NCBI GenBank assembly: GCA_033344735.1
Contig: JAWPMW010000001.1
Coordinates: 1,742,171 to 1,806,170, forward strand
Direction of reading: 5' to 3'
Source: Gammaproteobacteria bacterium
GTDB lineage: Bacteria; Pseudomonadota; Gammaproteobacteria; UBA4575
DNA length: 64,000 nt
Within the stretch, counting starts at the first letter, position 1, and the number at the start of each line of letters is the position of its first letter. A program made the translations under genes and the position numbers. A model generated the notes under the pieces. That model saw only the letters and a program-made list of their open reading frames with translations, was not told where the DNA came from and did no database searches. Of this stretch, positions 27,046 to 37,390 are shown in pieces.

Positions 27046-27552
27046 ATGCTAGAAAAAATCCAGCTATTCATAAATAATATTAACGAATGGCTTGGTCGCA
27101 GTGTTGCCTGGTTCATTATTGCCATGGTAGCAATAACATTCTTCAATGTTGTGATGCGTTATGGCTTTAACTTTGGCTTAATTGCTGTTCAAGAAAGTGT
27201 CATTTATTTACATAGCTTCGTGTTTATGCTTGCCATTGCATATACTTACAAACACAATGAACATGTCAGGGTTGATATTTTTTATTCAAAATACTCAATC
27301 TATCAAAAAGCATGGACAGATCTTTTCGGTACTCTTTTTCTACTAATACCTTTTTGTTTATATTTAATTTCATCTAGCTGGGAATATGCTACAAACTCAT
27401 GGAAACTACTTGAAGGCTCACGTGAAGCTGGAGGACTACCACTAATATTTATATTAAAAACGCTAGTGCCGCTAATGCCTTTTTTACTATTATTACAGGG
27501 TATATCAACCATATGTAATAGCATCATTACGCTTAGGTCTAAACTAGATTAG
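27046..27552 (+). CDS. TRAP transporter small membrane subunit (DctQ)
   Basis: A 168-residue membrane protein with four hydrophobic helices (about 17-37, 47-66, 90-110 and 132-155). The short motif RYGFNFGLIAVQE around residue 38 and the YTYKHNEHVRVDIFY stretch are typical of DctQ. It pairs with the large subunit downstream, to which it is linked by a 2-bp gap. TRAP carriers drive uptake of organic acids with sodium. The binding protein gene lies 1.8 kb downstream on the other strand. Confidence 0.9.
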   Translation: MLEKIQLFINNINEWLGRSVAWFIIAMVAITFFNVVMRYGFNFGLIAVQESVIYLHSFVFMLAIAYTYKHNEHVRVDIFYSKYSIYQKAWTDLFGTLFLLIPFCLYLISSSWEYATNSWKLLEGSREAGGLPLIFILKTLVPLMPFLLLLQGISTICNSIITLRSKLD

Positions 27553-27554
27553 CA

Positions 27555-28925
27555 ATGGAAATTATTGCCTTCATTATGTTTCTCATTGTCATTGCTGTGT
27601 TAATGACAGGATATCCAGTAGCTTTTACTCTTGCGGGCGTATCACTTGCATTTGCATTTTTAGGAAACTTCACGAGTGGTTTTGATTCCTCGTTAATGCA
27701 TGCATTACCAAGTCGTATCTTTGGCATTATGAATAATGAAACATTGATCGCTGTTCCACTGTTTGTATTCATGGGTGTGACATTGGAACGCTCCAAAATT
27801 GCCGAGAATTTACTTGACACTATGGCGCAATTGTTTGGCTCACTGCGAGGCGGCTTAGGGTATTCAGTTGTCATTGTTGGTATGTTGCTTGCCGCAAGCA
27901 CAGGTATTGTGGGCGCTACTGTCGTCACAATGGGATTACTCTCATTACCTACTATGCTAAAAAGGAATTATGATCCAGCTCTTTCTAGCGGTATTATTTG
28001 TGCTTCCGGAACACTCGGACAAATTATCCCCCCTTCAATCATCCTAGTGCTACTAGGAGATGTGATTTCTTCTGCATACCAACAGGCTCAATTAGATCAA
28101 GGAATATTTTCACCTGACACAGTCACAGTAAGTGACTTATTTTCTGGCGCCATTGTGCCAGGAATGATATTAGTGACTTTTTACATTTTATATTTAATTT
28201 ATATTGCATTAACAAAACCTTCATTGATGCCAGCAGCACCAATTAGCAACAACCAAACAAATTTATTCTCTCAATGTATACGCGCATTGTTTCCTCCCAT
28301 TGCATTAATCGTAGCAGTTCTAGGGTCTATAATTGGGGGCTTAGCGACACCTACGGAAGCAGCTTCTGTAGGTGCTGTAGGTGCATTGTTGTTAGCACTA
28401 TTTAATCGGCAGTTAAATCTAGACTGCATTCAACATATTATTCGCAGCAGTGTTCGTGTCACTTGCATGGTATTTGCAATATTTATTGGTGCGTCTATCT
28501 TCTCTTTAGTATTTCGTGGATATGGTGGCGATGACGCCATACACGAATTTTTAACTCAGCTTCCTGGCGGGGTATTTGGTGCTGTGGCGACAGTAATGCT
28601 AGTGATGTTTATTCTTGGGTTTGTATTAGACTTTATAGAAATCACTTTTGTTGTAGTTCCGATTGTAGGACCAATATTACTTATGATGGGTGTTGATCCA
28701 GTTTGGTTAGGAATCATGATTGCAATTAATTTACAAACATCATTCTTAACGCCTCCATTTGGATTCGCATTATTTTATTTAAGAGGAGTGGCGTCGAAGC
28801 TAGTCACAACCCGACAGATTTACAAAGGAGTGTTGCCGTTTATTTTGATCCAGTTGGCGGTGCTTGGGTGTCTCTCCAAGTGGCCAGAGTTGGCCACTTG
28901 GTTACCTGAGAAACTAAATTCTTAA
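27555..28925 (+). CDS. TRAP transporter large permease subunit (DctM)
   Basis: A 456-residue permease with about 12 membrane helices, the transport core of the TRAP carrier. Typical stretches include NNETLIAVPLFVFMGVTLERS, STGIVGATVVTMGLLSLPTM, ASGTLGQIIPPSIILVLLGD, LATPTEAASVGAVGALLLA and the C-terminal NLQTSFLTPPFGFALFYLRG. These segments form the substrate and sodium sites in DctM proteins. It forms an operon with dctQ and converges with a small membrane-protein gene one base beyond its stop. Confidence 0.93.
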   Translation: MEIIAFIMFLIVIAVLMTGYPVAFTLAGVSLAFAFLGNFTSGFDSSLMHALPSRIFGIMNNETLIAVPLFVFMGVTLERSKIAENLLDTMAQLFGSLRGGLGYSVVIVGMLLAASTGIVGATVVTMGLLSLPTMLKRNYDPALSSGIICASGTLGQIIPPSIILVLLGDVISSAYQQAQLDQGIFSPDTVTVSDLFSGAIVPGMILVTFYILYLIYIALTKPSLMPAAPISNNQTNLFSQCIRALFPPIALIVAVLGSIIGGLATPTEAASVGAVGALLLALFNRQLNLDCIQHIIRSSVRVTCMVFAIFIGASIFSLVFRGYGGDDAIHEFLTQLPGGVFGAVATVMLVMFILGFVLDFIEITFVVVPIVGPILLMMGVDPVWLGIMIAINLQTSFLTPPFGFALFYLRGVASKLVTTRQIYKGVLPFILIQLAVLGCLSKWPELATWLPEKLNS

Positions 28926-28926
28926 T

Positions 28927-29160
28927 TTAGTAAGAAGATATTTTTGGTACTAACTGGAAGTAACCAACAATTACTAGAATTAAGTAAGCCAACCCTATTG
29001 CAAAAGTTAAACCTTTTTTAGTGGCAGTGCCTTCATTGGTTGCACGCAATGGGCCGGACATGATGACTAGTGCGATGACAGCACTGACAAAAAAGAATCC
29101 TTGGGTGCCCCATTCTTTCGCATCCCACATTACTTTCCATTTGCTAAAAATATCGTCCAT
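28927..29160 (-). CDS. Small two-helix membrane protein
   Basis: A 77-residue protein with two hydrophobic segments (about 21-36 and 49-69) joined by the short loop GPLRATNEGTATKKG. I do not recognise it. The start is well supported by GGGAGGA seven bases upstream. It lies between the TRAP permease, with which it converges, and the TRAP binding protein, in the same direction as the latter but 147 bp downstream. It could be an accessory of the TRAP system or independent. Confidence 0.7.
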   Translation of the reverse strand: MDDIFSKWKVMWDAKEWGTQGFFFVSAVIALVIMSGPLRATNEGTATKKGLTFAIGLAYLILVIVGYFQLVPKISSY

Positions 29161-29307
29161 TATTCCTCCCGTGTTATGGCATTCTATTATCGTTATTATA
29201 AATTTTGGGCATTATATCAGCCACTTAAAATTAATTCTTAGTTTATCTAATCTATACTACGACCATCGCAAGTCTTATTTTATTCATTATTATTCAATAA
29301 CTTACAA

Positions 29308-30420
29308 TTAACGCATATTCAGGTATGCACGTTCAGATAAATTGTACCAAGCCTTAGACTTGGCCAAAAAGCCCTGATAAGAATCATATATCTCACGAGC
29401 GAATGGATCGCTACCCACCACTTCAGCCACTACTTGCTCAGACAATGCGCGTAATTTCTCAATCACATCAGCAGGAAATTCTCGTACATCAACTTTATGC
29501 TCATTAACTAATGTTTCTAATGCATCATTATTACGCGCAACGTATTCCAACATCATATTTTGATTGGCAACTCGCGCCGCATTTTGCACAATACTTTGTA
29601 AGTCACTTGGAAGGCTATTATAAGCTCCTTCATTAATGAAGCATTCAAGCGTCGTACCCGGTTCATGCCAACCTGGTGAATAATAATATTTTGCTGCTTT
29701 ATGTAAGCCAAATGCTAAATCATTATATGGGCCAACCCATTCAGTGGCATCAATAACTCCTTTTTGAAGGGATACAAATAGATCTCCTCCTGGAATATTC
29801 ACAGGCGTTCCGCCAGCAAGTCGTAACACTTCGCCACCCAATCCTGGGATACGCATTTTTAATCCCTGCAAATCTTCTACCGAGTTTATTTCTTTATTAA
29901 ACCAGCCACCCATTTGCACCATGGTATTTCCCGCTGCCATCGGCACTAAACCAAATGGCTTATATGCACGCTGCCATAATTCCATCCCACCACCATGATA
30001 TAGCCAGGCATTCATTTCGTTGGCGGACATGCCAAATGGAACTGTCGAAAAGAATTGCAATGCAGGATTTTTGCCTTTCCAGTAATACGCAGAACCGTGC
30101 CCCATTTCCGCAGTTCCAGCAGTAACAGCATCAAAAATTTCAAGCGCAGGAACAATTTCACCTGCGCCATAAACTTTGATGTTTAATCGGCCATTGGACA
30201 TTTCGCTAATGGTTTGTGCTAAAAATTCTGCGCCTGTGCCTAAACCCGGAAAATTTTTTGGCCAGGTAGTAATCATCTTCCAGTTTATAGTTTTACTGGT
30301 TACAGTCGAAGATGCGACTGTCTGATTAGATGTTTGCTCATTACATGATGCAGCAGTAAAACTAGCCGCACCTACTCCAAGATATCGCAAAAACTTTCTA
30401 CGTGAATTTTTATTAATCAT
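29308..30420 (-). CDS. TRAP substrate-binding protein (TakP-like 2-oxo acid type)
   Basis: A 370-residue periplasmic receptor of the DctP family. The N-terminus has the twin-arginine motif SRRKFLR at 6-12 and then FTAASC, so it is probably exported folded by Tat and perhaps lipidated at the cysteine. The body matches the 2-oxo-acid (TakP) branch: WPKNFPGLGTGAEFLA, MGHGSAYYWKGK, LKMRIPGLGGEVLR and DATEWVGPYNDLAFGL. That points to pyruvate-like or other 2-oxo acids, though the family also has other ligands. The gene is inverted relative to its dctQM partners and follows uvrD by 35 bp. Confidence 0.9.
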   Translation of the reverse strand: MINKNSRRKFLRYLGVGAASFTAASCNEQTSNQTVASSTVTSKTINWKMITTWPKNFPGLGTGAEFLAQTISEMSNGRLNIKVYGAGEIVPALEIFDAVTAGTAEMGHGSAYYWKGKNPALQFFSTVPFGMSANEMNAWLYHGGGMELWQRAYKPFGLVPMAAGNTMVQMGGWFNKEINSVEDLQGLKMRIPGLGGEVLRLAGGTPVNIPGGDLFVSLQKGVIDATEWVGPYNDLAFGLHKAAKYYYSPGWHEPGTTLECFINEGAYNSLPSDLQSIVQNAARVANQNMMLEYVARNNDALETLVNEHKVDVREFPADVIEKLRALSEQVVAEVVGSDPFAREIYDSYQGFLAKSKAWYNLSERAYLNMR

Positions 30421-30455
30421 TAGAACACCACCTCTGTCAAACTAAATTTATTTTC

Positions 30456-32639
30456 TTAACCAAGCACGGTTAAATTAGCGTAGGCCAACACTAACCATTT
30501 ACTTCCACTGCCTTCAAACTTAACTTGTACACGAGCACTATTTCCATTTCCTTCTTGGTCCATTACCATACCTTCTCCAAACTTCTTATGTGTTACGCGT
30601 TGCCCTACACGTATTCCTGCTTCACCATCATCGATTCTTCTTTTTACTTGAGGCATTGGATCAGGACTGTGTATTGTCTGAGTCACGCGCGTACGCGGCC
30701 TCACTTCAACTATTAGCTCGGCAGGGATCTCATTAATAAACCTTGATGGTGGATTATAATTTTCATTACCATAATGTCGCCGAGATTCAGCAAAGCATAA
30801 CATTAAATTTTCCCTTGCCCTCGTGATACCTACGTAACACAAGCGCCTTTCTTCTTCTACACGACCAGGCTCATCCATAGACATGCTGCTTGGGAATAAA
30901 CCTTCTTCCATACCCACTAGACAAACAAGAGGAAATTCTAATCCTTTAGCAGTATGTAGAGTCATCAATTGTACGCAATCTTCCCATTTAGATGCTTGTC
31001 CTTCACCGGATTCAAGTGCTGCATTAGATAAGAACGCATCTAGCTCTGAAAGCTCCTCACCATCTTCACTTTCATAACGAAATCCTCGCGCTGCTTCTAT
31101 TAGTTCATGTAAATTTTCTACTCTGGACTGACCTTTCTCAGAACGATCTTTTTCAAAATGAGTTTGTAACCCAGATAAACTAATCACTTGCTCAACCTGT
31201 TCTTCTAACTCTTGATCTTTAATTTCATCAGACAATCTTTCGATCAAATTCACAAACTGCATCAAAGCGCCTTGTGCTCTTGCTGCTAAAGAACCTTGAG
31301 ATATAATTGTTTTAGTCGCATCCCATAGAGGTATAGATTCAGCACGCGCATGATCTCGAACAACATGCAATGTTCTGTCACCAATGCCACGTGGTGGATG
31401 GTTAACAATTCTTTCAAAAGCTGGATCAGCAATTCGGCTAGAACTCAACCTTAAATAAGCTAATGCATCTTTAATTTCTGCGCGCTCAAAGAATCTTAAA
31501 CCGCCGTAGATACGATAAGGAATTTGTTGCGCTATCAGATTTTCCTCAAATACACGCGACTGCACATTTGAGCGGTACAATATGGCAATCTCACTGTACT
31601 TACGCCCTGGCTGAGTCACCCATTCTTTTATACGCTCAATTACAAACCGCGCTTCATCATGTTCATTATAAGCTGCATATAATTGTACCGGCGAACCCTC
31701 ATTTCCTTCAGTCCAAAGCTTTTTGCCTAGACGGCCTTGATTGTGATCAATCAGTCCGTTTGCTGCTGATAATATTGTACTGGTAGATCGATAATTCTGT
31801 TCAAGACGAAATGTTTGCGTATCAGCATAATCTTTGCTGAATGAAAATAAATTTTCTATTTTCGCTCCGCGCCAGCCATAAATAGATTGATCGTCGTCAC
31901 CGACAGCAAAAACTGGGTTGTTGTTCCCCGCAATCAACTTCAACCAATCGTATTGAATTGAATTTGTATCTTGAAATTCGTCAACCAATACATGTTGGAA
32001 GCGGTTACGGTAATGAATCAAGACATCTTCATTATTCCTTAGTAGCTCTAGTGAACGTAATAATAGCTCAGCAAAGTCAACTACTCCTGCGCGTTCACAT
32101 GCTGCCTCATATGCGATATACACTCTTAGCAGCTGACGCGTTGTTAGGTCACCACCATCTTGTATTTGACTTGCACGCAATCCCTCATCCTTACGCGCAT
32201 TAATAAACCACTGCGCTTGCTTTACTGGCCACTTCGATTCATCAAGCTCCAAACCTTTCATTATTCTTTTAACTAAACGATGCTGATCATCAGAGTCTAA
32301 AATCTGAAACGCTTGCGGCAAGTTGGCTGCTTGCCAATGCGCGCGTAACATTCGATGAGCGATACCATGAAACGTCCCTACCCACATACCTGATAAGTTT
32401 GCTTCGAGAAGACTTTCAACTCTGCCTCGCATTTCTGCCGCGGCTTTATTAGTGAAAGTCACAGCTAACAATCCGTATGGTGATACACCTTCCACATTGC
32501 ACAACCAAGCTATGCGGTGTACTAGCACACGTGTTTTGCCACTGCCTGCGCCCGCTAACACCAAGGCAGGACCTGGAGTAGCCGTAACTGCATTACGTTG
32601 TTCTTGATTCAGGCCATCAAGTATAGGAGATACATCCAC
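30456..32639 (-). CDS. uvrD: DNA helicase II (UvrD)
   Basis: A 727-residue superfamily 1A 3'-5' helicase for nucleotide-excision and mismatch repair. Walker A AGAGSGKT is at 29-36, followed by TFTNKAAAEMRGRV, VDEFQDTN, GDDDQSIYGWRGA, QNYRSTSTIL, LMTLHTAKGLEF and VGITRAREN, the helicase motifs in order. The C-terminal tail ends in an SH3-like RVTHKKFGEGMV segment as in UvrD and PcrA. UvrD is favoured over Rep by the C-terminal tail and the N-terminal LNQEQRNAV pattern. No LexA box is seen upstream. Confidence 0.93.
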   Translation of the reverse strand: MDVSPILDGLNQEQRNAVTATPGPALVLAGAGSGKTRVLVHRIAWLCNVEGVSPYGLLAVTFTNKAAAEMRGRVESLLEANLSGMWVGTFHGIAHRMLRAHWQAANLPQAFQILDSDDQHRLVKRIMKGLELDESKWPVKQAQWFINARKDEGLRASQIQDGGDLTTRQLLRVYIAYEAACERAGVVDFAELLLRSLELLRNNEDVLIHYRNRFQHVLVDEFQDTNSIQYDWLKLIAGNNNPVFAVGDDDQSIYGWRGAKIENLFSFSKDYADTQTFRLEQNYRSTSTILSAANGLIDHNQGRLGKKLWTEGNEGSPVQLYAAYNEHDEARFVIERIKEWVTQPGRKYSEIAILYRSNVQSRVFEENLIAQQIPYRIYGGLRFFERAEIKDALAYLRLSSSRIADPAFERIVNHPPRGIGDRTLHVVRDHARAESIPLWDATKTIISQGSLAARAQGALMQFVNLIERLSDEIKDQELEEQVEQVISLSGLQTHFEKDRSEKGQSRVENLHELIEAARGFRYESEDGEELSELDAFLSNAALESGEGQASKWEDCVQLMTLHTAKGLEFPLVCLVGMEEGLFPSSMSMDEPGRVEEERRLCYVGITRARENLMLCFAESRRHYGNENYNPPSRFINEIPAELIVEVRPRTRVTQTIHSPDPMPQVKRRIDDGEAGIRVGQRVTHKKFGEGMVMDQEGNGNSARVQVKFEGSGSKWLVLAYANLTVLG

Positions 32640-32704
32640 AATAATTTTTCACTAGTCTCGAAACCACTGCTCTTAACAGACAATTTCTTTGTTATTTGAA
32701 TAAA

Positions 32705-34270
32705 CTAAAAATAAAAGGTAATTGCTACTGCCGCAACGATTGCTATCACAGCACTCGCAATAGAAATTCGTTTTTGCTGTTTATATTTTTGTTCTAACTG
32801 TTGCACTTCCCGCTTGAGCATTTCATTTTGCTGTTTAGGTGCCTGTTGCGCACTTATCAAGTAACTATGTATTAATGAGGGGAGCTCAGGTGCTTGTTCT
32901 AACACTTTAGGCAAGTGATGGCGCATACCTTTGACTAACGCGCGCACGCCAACTTGTTCACTCATCCAGCGATCCAAAAATGGTTTTGCAGTTTTCCAGA
33001 GGTCTAGATCCGGGTCTAATTGACGACCAAGTCCTTCAATATTCAATAAAGTTTTTTGCAGTAATACAAGCTGTGGTTGCACTTCCATCTGAAATCTTCG
33101 AGCAGTTTGAAATAAGCGCAACAATAAATTACCAAACGAAATTTCACTAATTGGTTTTTGAAAAATTGGTTCACATACTGTTCTAATTGCTGATTCAAAG
33201 TGATCAATTCTAGTGTGTGCAGGCACCCAGCCAGATTCTAAATGCAATTCAGCAACACGGCGATAATCCTGATTAAAGAAGGCTAGTAGATTCTCAGCTA
33301 AGTAGCGCTGATCTTCAATTGACAATGACCCCATTATTCCAAAGTCTACTCCCAGGTACTTAGGATCATCTGGTGTCTCATAAGAAACAAAAATATTCCC
33401 TGGATGCATATCAGCATGAAAAAAATTATGTTTGAACACTTGTGTAAAGAATATATTTACACCGCGTTCAGACAATTTTTTCATATTAACGTTATTAGAA
33501 TTTAATGTTTTCACATCGTTGACTGCGATACCATGTATACGCTCCATCACCATCACATTGACTCGACAATGATCCCAATACACTTTTGGCACATACAAGT
33601 CTGGGCTATCTTCAAAATTTCGTCGCAACTGACTTGCATTTGCAGCTTCACGTAATAAATCTAACTCGTCCATGACAGTCTGCTCGTAGTCTTCGACAAT
33701 TTCTCGAGGACGTAACCTCCTACCATCTACCCAGTATCGATGAGCCAAGTCTGCAATTAAATGCATGACCTCTATATCTCTTTTTATAAATTTTCTCACA
33801 TCAGGTCTTAACACTTTAACAACTACATCCGAACCATCATGCAAAGTTGCTGCATGGACCTGCGCAATTGACGCTGAGGCTAGCGGGGTTTCATCAAAGG
33901 CCGAAAATATTTCGCTGACATCACAGCCAAATGCTTTTTCAACAATTCGTCGCGCTTCATCTCCTGGGAATGGAGGTACACGATCTTGTAGCTTAGTTAG
34001 CTCGTCCGCAATATCATCTGAAAGCAAATCACGGCGCGTCGATAACGCTTGGCCGAATTTAATGAATATAGGACCCAAATCTTCTAGTGTTCGCCTAATG
34101 CGTACGCCGTGTGAAATATCGACTCTTCGAAACCAATGCCAAGGAAGTAATAATAATATGAAGCGTATTGGTCGGAATAAGTGAATAGCAAAAATAACTT
34201 CTTCAAGTCCATGCCGTACTAATACAATATTAATTTGGATAATACGAAAGAATTGGCGAAGTAGGCGCAT
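32705..34270 (-). CDS. ubiB: Ubiquinone biosynthesis atypical kinase/ATPase UbiB
   Basis: A 521-residue ABC1/ADCK-family protein at the inner membrane, where it supports aerobic ubiquinone synthesis. The KxGQ motif appears as FIKFGQALSTRRDLL near residue 72, the Ala-rich nucleotide loop as ASASIAQVHAA near 125, and HADMHPGNIFV and LGVDFGIMG supply the kinase-like catalytic and metal residues. Two C-terminal segments near 500-521 (ISIASAVIAIVAAVAITFYF) form the membrane anchor. It follows ubiJ with a 13-bp gap as part of the hslVU-DUF971-ubiEJB block. Confidence 0.95.
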   Translation of the reverse strand: MRLLRQFFRIIQINIVLVRHGLEEVIFAIHLFRPIRFILLLLPWHWFRRVDISHGVRIRRTLEDLGPIFIKFGQALSTRRDLLSDDIADELTKLQDRVPPFPGDEARRIVEKAFGCDVSEIFSAFDETPLASASIAQVHAATLHDGSDVVVKVLRPDVRKFIKRDIEVMHLIADLAHRYWVDGRRLRPREIVEDYEQTVMDELDLLREAANASQLRRNFEDSPDLYVPKVYWDHCRVNVMVMERIHGIAVNDVKTLNSNNVNMKKLSERGVNIFFTQVFKHNFFHADMHPGNIFVSYETPDDPKYLGVDFGIMGSLSIEDQRYLAENLLAFFNQDYRRVAELHLESGWVPAHTRIDHFESAIRTVCEPIFQKPISEISFGNLLLRLFQTARRFQMEVQPQLVLLQKTLLNIEGLGRQLDPDLDLWKTAKPFLDRWMSEQVGVRALVKGMRHHLPKVLEQAPELPSLIHSYLISAQQAPKQQNEMLKREVQQLEQKYKQQKRISIASAVIAIVAAVAITFYF

Positions 34271-34283
34271 AATTTAATATTGA

Positions 34284-34874
34284 TTAATTGCGATTTTTTA
34301 AGCGATTTAATCGCGCTTCTAAACGATCGGTCTGTGCTCTAACTTTGTCGACACCTTGAATGAATTGTTCTACTTCGCCTTTAGTTGCTGAGGCTTGTAT
34401 ATTATCCTGAAGATAATCACGAATGTCTTGGCGCATATTGTCATTCAATTGTTTCATAATAGACTGTACTGATTTTGCACCTCTGCCCAACTGATAAGCA
34501 ACTGCATCACCTGTGTACTTCGACAATATTTCTTCCCAATCTATTTCAATTTCACGTAATGTATTTTGAAACACACTTGCAATATGTGCATCGCCTTTTA
34601 TTTCAATACCACCATTTTTAATTAGCTTATCTTGTTCTACGCCCATTAAAAATTCTGGTAATATTTTCAACGAAACAGAAATCTCTACATTTGCTTCTAT
34701 TTCAAGATCTAACTCTTGTTGAAAGCAGTGTTGCCCAACACGCAGTAACAAAGTTTTATTAAGCTCTCGTAAATGCAGAGAAATCAGCTTACCTTTTATT
34801 TGATCTAGGCCAACTACACGTTCTTTATCTAATTCTATATATCGATTTAACCCAGCTACAATCAAATCATTCAT
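34284..34874 (-). CDS. ubiJ: Ubiquinone biosynthesis accessory factor UbiJ
   Basis: A 196-residue protein with an N-terminal SCP2 lipid-binding domain and a C-terminal coiled coil (QFIQGVDKVRAQTDRLEARLNRLKNRN). I start it at 34874, one base after the ubiE stop (TGA-T-ATG), giving MNDLIVAGLNRYIEL; a longer frame would overlap ubiE by 41 bases. UbiJ holds ubiquinone intermediates for the soluble Ubi complex with UbiK. It sits between ubiE and ubiB as in E. coli and Pseudomonas. Confidence 0.93.
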   Translation of the reverse strand: MNDLIVAGLNRYIELDKERVVGLDQIKGKLISLHLRELNKTLLLRVGQHCFQQELDLEIEANVEISVSLKILPEFLMGVEQDKLIKNGGIEIKGDAHIASVFQNTLREIEIDWEEILSKYTGDAVAYQLGRGAKSVQSIMKQLNDNMRQDIRDYLQDNIQASATKGEVEQFIQGVDKVRAQTDRLEARLNRLKNRN

Positions 34875-34875
34875 A

Positions 34876-35622
34876 TCAATATTTATACCCGATATGCGCA
34901 GCCACAATTCCACCACTCATGTTTACGTAGCTACAGCGGTCGAATCCAGCGTCGGCAAACATCTGTTTTAAAGTAATCTGGTCTGGATGCATTCGAATTG
35001 ACTCTGCCAAATAGCGATAGCTGTCTTGATCTTTAGCCACCCATTCACCGAGCTTAGGCAAAATGGAGAAAGAGTACATATCGTAAATAGGCTGCAGCCA
35101 AGGTGCGGGCTTAGAAAATTCTAAAACGATAAATTTTCCTGCGGGCTTCAATTTTGCATACGCCGATGCTAAACATCGTTCTTTGTAGGTCACATTACGC
35201 AAACCAAAGGCCATAGTAATACAATCAAAACTATTATCTGCAAATGGTAGCGCTTCAGCATTTGCTTGCACATAATTCAGATTGTTCATTAAGCCACGAT
35301 CAATCATTCTTTCCCGACCCACGCCAAGCATGCTGGCATTGATATCACACAGAACAACTTGCCCTTGGTCGCCAACGTTTTTATGTAATTCTGACGCTAA
35401 ATCGCCAGTACCTCCGGCTAAATCCAATACTTTTTGTTTAGGCCTTACTGCAGCTACATGCAATGCGAATTTTTTCCACAAGCGATGCAACCCCAGAGAC
35501 ATTAAATCATTCATTACATCATAATTGTCAGCAACAGATTCAAACACCTGCCGCACACGTTGAGTTTTCTCCTTTGGGCTTACATTGGTATAACCGAAGT
35601 GTGTTTTATCTTGCTCACTCAT
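34876..35622 (-). CDS. ubiE: Demethylmenaquinone/ubiquinone methyltransferase UbiE
   Basis: A 248-residue class I SAM-dependent C-methyltransferase of ubiquinone synthesis. The signature [17 protein letters not shown] lies near residues 34-50, the SAM-binding [15 protein letters not shown] near 64-78, and [17 protein letters not shown] near 135-151. A C-terminal [18 protein letters not shown] follows. The start is the ATG at 35622 ([11 protein letters not shown]), eight bases after the DUF971 stop. Two extra upstream codons would need a TTG. Confidence 0.96.
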   Translation of the reverse strand: MSEQDKTHFGYTNVSPKEKTQRVRQVFESVADNYDVMNDLMSLGLHRLWKKFALHVAAVRPKQKVLDLAGGTGDLASELHKNVGDQGQVVLCDINASMLGVGRERMIDRGLMNNLNYVQANAEALPFADNSFDCITMAFGLRNVTYKERCLASAYAKLKPAGKFIVLEFSKPAPWLQPIYDMYSFSILPKLGEWVAKDQDSYRYLAESIRMHPDQITLKQMFADAGFDRCSYVNMSGGIVAAHIGYKY

Positions 35623-35630
35623 AAACAAAT

Positions 35631-35993
35631 TTAGTGTGTGTTTCTCTTATGCCCTGCGGCTTCCAAACGATCTAAGTAGCTCTTCCATTTTTCGTCTTGA
35701 TTAGTACCCAAGTCATGTAAATGTTCCCAACTATACAAACCTGAGTCATGGTTATCGTCAAACACTAGTCTTACTGCATAATTACCTACTGGCTCTATGG
35801 CTGTAATATTGACGTCTTCTTTACCCACTTGCAGCACTTCAGTACCAGGACCATGCCCAGTCACTTCTGCCGATGGAGAATACACGCGCAAAAATTCGCA
35901 CGTAAATTCATATCGCGAACCATCATCAAAGGCAACTTCTAGCACTCTAGACTTTTGGTGTAATTGTATTTCTGTTGGAACAACCTTAGCCAT
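35631..35993 (-). CDS. DUF971 protein (GBBH-like N-terminal domain)
   Basis: A 120-residue protein of the DUF971 family. The fold is shared with the N-terminal domain of gamma-butyrobetaine hydroxylase. Recognisable segments are [47 protein letters not shown] and [13 protein letters not shown]. The function is not established. It is regularly found between hslU and the ubiE genes in Gammaproteobacteria, as here. A ribosome-binding site, GGAAG, precedes the ATG. Confidence 0.9.
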   Translation of the reverse strand: MAKVVPTEIQLHQKSRVLEVAFDDGSRYEFTCEFLRVYSPSAEVTGHGPGTEVLQVGKEDVNITAIEPVGNYAVRLVFDDNHDSGLYSWEHLHDLGTNQDEKWKSYLDRLEAAGHKRNTH

Positions 35994-36030
35994 GTTTACT
36001 TCCTTGCTCTATTTAATTAATTTTACGTCA

Positions 36031-37371
36031 CTACAGAATATAACGACTTAAATCTTCATCTTTACTTAGCTCTGAAACATTGTCATCGACATACTGTTTA
36101 TCAATAACAATTTTCTGTCCGCTTTTATCTGATGCCTCAAATGACAATGATTCTAGCAATCGCTCCATGATGGTATGCAGTCGGCGTGCACCGATATTTT
36201 CAGTACGTTCATTAACATCGTATGCTGTTTGAGCGATACTTTGAATGCCGTCTTTCTCAAACTCAAGTGTAACCCCTTCTGTAGCCATTAATTCAACATA
36301 TTGCTCTGTTAAGGAAGCTTTTGGCTCAACTAGAATGCTAACAAAATCCTCAACTTTTAATGCATTTAATTCTACTCTAATAGGCAAACGACCCTGTAAC
36401 TCTGGAATCAGATCAGTTGGCTTTGACAAGTGGAATGCTCCAGAAGCGATAAAAAGAATGTGGTCTGTTTTTATCACGCCATGTTTTGTTGACACCGTGC
36501 AACCTTCAACCAAAGGAAGTAAATCACGTTGCACGCCCTCACGAGAAACATCGGTACCGCTGTATTCACCACGTTTGGCAACCTTGTCAATTTCATCTAG
36601 AAATACTATGCCATTTTGTTCAACTTGATGTAATGCACGCGCTTTTACATCATCTTCATTAATTAGTTTTTGCGCTTCTTCGTCTGTTAGAACTTTAAAT
36701 GCATCTTTAACTTTCAGTTTACGTTGATTTGTTTTCTGCGTACCCATGTTTTGGAACATACCCTGTAACTGACTCGCCATATCTTCCATACCTGGCGGTG
36801 TCATAATTTCCACACCAAGTGGATTTGCTTTTACATCAATTTCAATTTCTTTTTCGTCCAAATCACCTTCACGTAATTTTTTCCTGAATTTTTGCCTTGT
36901 TTCACTTGCAAAACCAGCTTTATTGTTTTCAGCGCTGTTAAAATTTTCTGCTTTTGGTGGTGGCACAAATACATCTAGAATACGTTCTTCTGCCGCTTCT
37001 TCAGCACGAAACTTTACCTTTGACATTTCTACTTCGCGCATTTGATTAATAGCGCTATCGGTCAAATCTCTGATTATTGATTCAACATCTCGCCCCACAT
37101 AACCGACTTCAGTGAACTTTGTAGCTTCTACTTTTATGAAAGGCGCGTTAGCAAGTTTTGCTAAGCGACGTGCAATTTCTGTTTTACCCACACCAGTTGG
37201 ACCAATCATTAAAATATTCTTTGGTGTGACTTCAGTTTGCAAAGCTTCCGGCAACTGCATTCGGCGCCACCGGTTACGTAAGGCAATAGCTACTGCTCGC
37301 TTAGCGTCATCTTGACCAACTATGTGGCGATTTAATTCTTCGACAATTTCTCGCGGTGTCATACTAGACAT
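36031..37371 (-). CDS. hslU: ATP-dependent protease ATPase subunit HslU
   Basis: A 446-residue AAA+ unfoldase that forms hexamers capping HslV. Walker A is GPTGVGKT at 57-64. The I domain follows (about 110-240), including [20 protein letters not shown]. Walker B appears as [13 protein letters not shown], with sensor [14 protein letters not shown] near the end and the C-terminal DLSRYIL that docks into HslV. AGGA precedes the first ATG. hslV precedes it with 19 bp between them, so the two are one operon. Confidence 0.97.
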   Translation of the reverse strand: MSSMTPREIVEELNRHIVGQDDAKRAVAIALRNRWRRMQLPEALQTEVTPKNILMIGPTGVGKTEIARRLAKLANAPFIKVEATKFTEVGYVGRDVESIIRDLTDSAINQMREVEMSKVKFRAEEAAEERILDVFVPPPKAENFNSAENNKAGFASETRQKFRKKLREGDLDEKEIEIDVKANPLGVEIMTPPGMEDMASQLQGMFQNMGTQKTNQRKLKVKDAFKVLTDEEAQKLINEDDVKARALHQVEQNGIVFLDEIDKVAKRGEYSGTDVSREGVQRDLLPLVEGCTVSTKHGVIKTDHILFIASGAFHLSKPTDLIPELQGRLPIRVELNALKVEDFVSILVEPKASLTEQYVELMATEGVTLEFEKDGIQSIAQTAYDVNERTENIGARRLHTIMERLLESLSFEASDKSGQKIVIDKQYVDDNVSELSKDEDLSRYIL

Positions 37372-37390
37372 AACAAATTCCTTTTAAACT

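Noticed and set aside
27539-27928. A 129-codon open frame on the minus strand
   Set aside because: Antisense to the TRAP permease start; Asn/Pro/Thr-rich translation without any domain.
32640-32704. LexA box before uvrD
   Set aside because: No CTG-N10-CAG element is present in the gap.
33765-34184. A 139-codon open frame on the plus strand
   Set aside because: Antisense to ubiB with a Ser-rich, domain-free translation; the ubiB frame is certain.
36245-36628. A 127-codon open frame on the plus strand
   Set aside because: Antisense to hslU, whose motifs are complete through this stretch.
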